Both the position numbers and the translations under genes were made by a program. A stretch of DNA of 64,000 bases. Origin: Nostoc sp. PCC 7107 (GTDB lineage: Bacteria > Cyanobacteriota > Cyanobacteriia > Cyanobacteriales > Nostocaceae). Positions 62,161 to 64,000 of this stretch are shown in pieces. Position 1 is the first letter of the stretch. The number at the start of each line of letters is the position of its first letter. The stretch spans positions 979,001 through 1,043,000 of the forward strand of contig NC_019676.1 of NCBI RefSeq assembly GCF_000316625.1, given 5' to 3'. The notes under the pieces are model-generated. The model saw nothing but the letters and a program-made list of their open reading frames with translations, was not told the DNA's origin and searched no databases.

Positions 62161-63654
62161 TTACAAATTCCAGTTGCGGCGGAAATGAAAGAAGCCTTCT
62201 AATCTATCTTGCACGTCTGGATGATTATTTAATCTTTGCTGATATTCTTGGGCAGTTTGGGTAAGAATTTCGGAAAAATTGGAATAAATAGGCGATAAAT
62301 TAGCTAAATCTTTGACTTTTATTTTTTGGTTGATAGCTAACGCAATTAAATTGATTAATTCTCCTGCACTTTGACCTAAGATAGTTGCACCTAAAATTTC
62401 GCCATTACGTAACACAATTAATTTGCAAATACCTGTGGTTTCGCTGTTAATTTGTGCTGCTGTTAAAGATTTAAAATATTGCCGTAAAACTAAAAATTTA
62501 TCATCACGAAATTGTTGTTTTGTTTGCGTCTCAGTTAACCCGACTTGCGCTAACATGGGGTTAGTAAATATTCCCCAAGGTATGTATTGATAATTGACAT
62601 CTAATCTAGGGAAAAATAGGGTATTATTTAGAGCAATTCTCGCTTCATAATTAGCGATGTTAATGAAGTCATAGCCACCAATCACATCGCCACAAGCGTA
62701 AATCCGTTTGTTAGTAGTTTGCAATTTATTATTAACTACCAAGCGATGCTGATACCATTTGACACCAACTGCCGCTAAATTTAAAGACTCAAAATTTGGT
62801 TTTTGTGCTGTTGCTACTAAAATTTCATCAGTTTCAATTGCTTTATCTCCAGCTTGAATCCATTTTTTATCATCAATTTGTTTGACTTGTGTAACGGCAG
62901 TTTGAGTCAGAATGCGTACACCATCAACTTCTAATTGTGCCTGAAGAATTTGAGCAATTTCTGGGTCAATATTTGGCAGAATATGAGGATGTTTAATAAC
63001 TAATGTGACAGCGCAACCCAAACGAGCTAAAGTTTGCGCTATTTCTAGACTTTGCGGAACACCACCAAGAATTACCCAATTTTGGGGTAGTGTGTTTTTT
63101 TTCAGAGACTGCCAAATATTATTTAAGGTCGTATAACCTGTAGCTGCTAAACCTTCAATATTGGGAACAGCTGGACGAGAACCACTGGCTAGTAAATAGG
63201 TGCGTCCTCGTAACAGGCGGCAGACTGGATGATGGGAAGTGTTGGCTGATGTTTCTTCATTTTCATAAATGGCAAATGCTAAATGGGGTGAAGATTGAAA
63301 TTCACCTTTGCCAAAAATTACATCTACTCCCAGTGCGGCTAGTGTCGCTGGAGAATTTAGTTCTTGGATATTGGCAGCAACGGCGTTAGCATATAGCATT
63401 GCCTCTTGCCAAGCAACAGATATGTGGCATTTTTCGGCGATGTCAGCATAGTTAGTATGAATACCACAGCTATCTGCTTGATTGAGAGACTGTAAGCGGT
63501 TGGCAATTTCGCTGAGAGTGTGATGATAAATAAATCCATAATTTATTTGTGGTTCTACTAAAGCGACTTTAGCGTGCCATTTAGTTGCAGCTAAAGCAGC
63601 ATAGCGTCCGGCAAGACTGCCGCCAATAATCACGACATCATAATCAATTGTCAT
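62161..63654 (-). CDS. FAD-dependent oxidoreductase related to lipoamide dehydrogenase, lacking the redox cysteines
   Basis: This 497-residue class I pyridine nucleotide-disulphide oxidoreductase fold has the FAD-binding motif DYDVVIIGGSLAGRYAALAA, a second Rossmann motif WVILGGVPQSLEIAQTLA, the FAD motif RIYACGDVIGG and a C-terminal dimerisation domain. The CxxxxC position after the first helix reads NYGFIYHHTLSEIANRL with no cysteine, and the C-terminal His-Glu pair region is altered. It cannot act as a disulphide reductase; another NAD(P)H-linked reaction is possible. Confidence 0.85.
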   Translation of the reverse strand: MTIDYDVVIIGGSLAGRYAALAATKWHAKVALVEPQINYGFIYHHTLSEIANRLQSLNQADSCGIHTNYADIAEKCHISVAWQEAMLYANAVAANIQELNSPATLAALGVDVIFGKGEFQSSPHLAFAIYENEETSANTSHHPVCRLLRGRTYLLASGSRPAVPNIEGLAATGYTTLNNIWQSLKKNTLPQNWVILGGVPQSLEIAQTLARLGCAVTLVIKHPHILPNIDPEIAQILQAQLEVDGVRILTQTAVTQVKQIDDKKWIQAGDKAIETDEILVATAQKPNFESLNLAAVGVKWYQHRLVVNNKLQTTNKRIYACGDVIGGYDFINIANYEARIALNNTLFFPRLDVNYQYIPWGIFTNPMLAQVGLTETQTKQQFRDDKFLVLRQYFKSLTAAQINSETTGICKLIVLRNGEILGATILGQSAGELINLIALAINQKIKVKDLANLSPIYSNFSEILTQTAQEYQQRLNNHPDVQDRLEGFFHFRRNWNL

Positions 63655-63681
63655 TAGTCAATGGTCAGTAATTATTATTTA

Positions 63682-63713
63682 TTGTAGAGACGCTAATTAT
63701 TTCGTCTCTACAA
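63682..63713. terminator. perfect hairpin between flavoprotein and CobD-like gene
   Basis: TTGTAGAGACG (63682-63692) pairs perfectly with CGTCTCTACAA (63703-63713) around 10 bases. It shares the TAGAGACG core with 2852-2880 and probably terminates the CobD-like gene on the minus strand, just past its stop. Confidence 0.65.
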
Positions 63714-63731
63714 AGGCAAGATAATTCGGAA

Positions 63732-64000
63732 TTACGAATTATCAAGTAATGTTTGAAGCGCTGTTAATAAGCGCTGGTTGTCAGACACAGAACGCACAGC
63801 TACACGGAAAAAGCGATCGCCTAATTCTTTAAAGCTCAGGCAATCTCGAATTAAAATTTGATGGTGTTGGAGTAATTGTTGCTGTAACTGCGAACTAGAT
63901 TGTTGTGATGCCACTAGTAAAAAGTTCGCAGCACTGGTGTGAGGTTGCAATCCCGGAATGGCAGCTAAACCTTGAAACAGTTGGTTTCGGGTTGGTGGTA
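63732..64000 (-). CDS. C-terminus of a CobD/HisC-like aminotransferase-fold protein (partial)
   Basis: The frame is open to the right edge of the window. The visible part (LFQGLAAIPGLQPHTSAANF, QILIRDCLSF, GDRFFRVAVRS) matches the C-terminal domain of L-threonine-O-3-phosphate decarboxylase CobD and histidinol-phosphate aminotransferase. CobD makes the aminopropanol linker of cobalamin. The lysine that binds PLP lies beyond the window, so CobD versus HisC cannot be decided. Confidence 0.75.
   Translation of the reverse strand, partial: PPTRNQLFQGLAAIPGLQPHTSAANFLLVASQQSSSQLQQQLLQHHQILIRDCLSFKELGDRFFRVAVRSVSDNQRLLTALQTLLDNS

Overview
The window is chromosomal DNA of a filamentous, Nostoc/Anabaena-type cyanobacterium. 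The evidence is the abundance of GCGATCGC (HIP1) octamers, in-phase heptanucleotide tandem repeats (STRRs) between genes, a beta-carboxysome operon, the NDH-1MS' CO2-uptake genes, SbtA, and cyanobacteria-specific families (DUF928, NB-ARC/WD40 proteins). No heterocyst gene is visible, so the order-level assignment is inference.

Layout: 1-2.9 kb holds the end of an unrecognised gene, an SH3-domain membrane protein, a cell-wall-binding protein with five PG_binding_1 repeats and a SPOR-like end, and a small membrane protein. 2.9-7.0 kb (minus strand) is asd-dapA-rnj, combining lysine/diaminopimelate synthesis with RNase J. 7.6-11.5 kb is the proteostasis cluster tig-clpP-clpX. 11.6-15.3 kb carries an alpha/beta hydrolase, a GntR regulator and a MuiA-family protein.

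15.4-28.3 kb is a carbon-concentrating block. A CmpR/CcmR-like LysR regulator and ccmK2-K1-L-M-N-O face ndhF4-ndhD4-cupB across a 667-bp divergent spacer, and an sbtA-sbtB pair follows on the minus strand. Shell, Rubisco scaffold, carbonic anhydrase domain, CO2 hydration complex, bicarbonate transporter, its PII-like partner and a likely regulator all lie within 13 kb. CcmM retains an internal ribosome-binding site and GTG start for its short form.

28.4-33.7 kb is an RND efflux pump (adaptor plus permease) preceded by the decayed N-terminus of a TetR regulator and a palindrome. 33.9-39.6 kb is a haemagglutination-domain secreted protein plus three tandem DUF928 proteins. 39.7-43.9 kb is an extracytoplasmic redox cluster: molybdopterin oxidoreductase, cytochrome b, DM13 lipoprotein, CcdA, thioredoxin-like lipoprotein and an MxKDx-repeat lipoprotein. 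44-51.4 kb is housekeeping and accessory: TrhO, tRNA-Ala(UGC), LD-carboxypeptidase, a histidine kinase, a DUF2141 protein, a PG-binding/HEAT transmembrane protein and an EamA transporter.

51.5-61 kb is the accessory stretch: three small genes of unknown function, two of them behind strong Shine-Dalgarno sequences; a large NB-ARC/WD40 STAND protein split in frame at a run of ten A; a radical SAM protein; and two IS630-family insertion sequences, each with its transposase split at an A-run. All three splits need the same correction, one extra A or a -1 ribosomal slip. The end of the window has a secreted trypsin-like protease, a flavoprotein related to lipoamide dehydrogenases but lacking the redox-active cysteines, and the C-terminus of a CobD/HisC-like aminotransferase.
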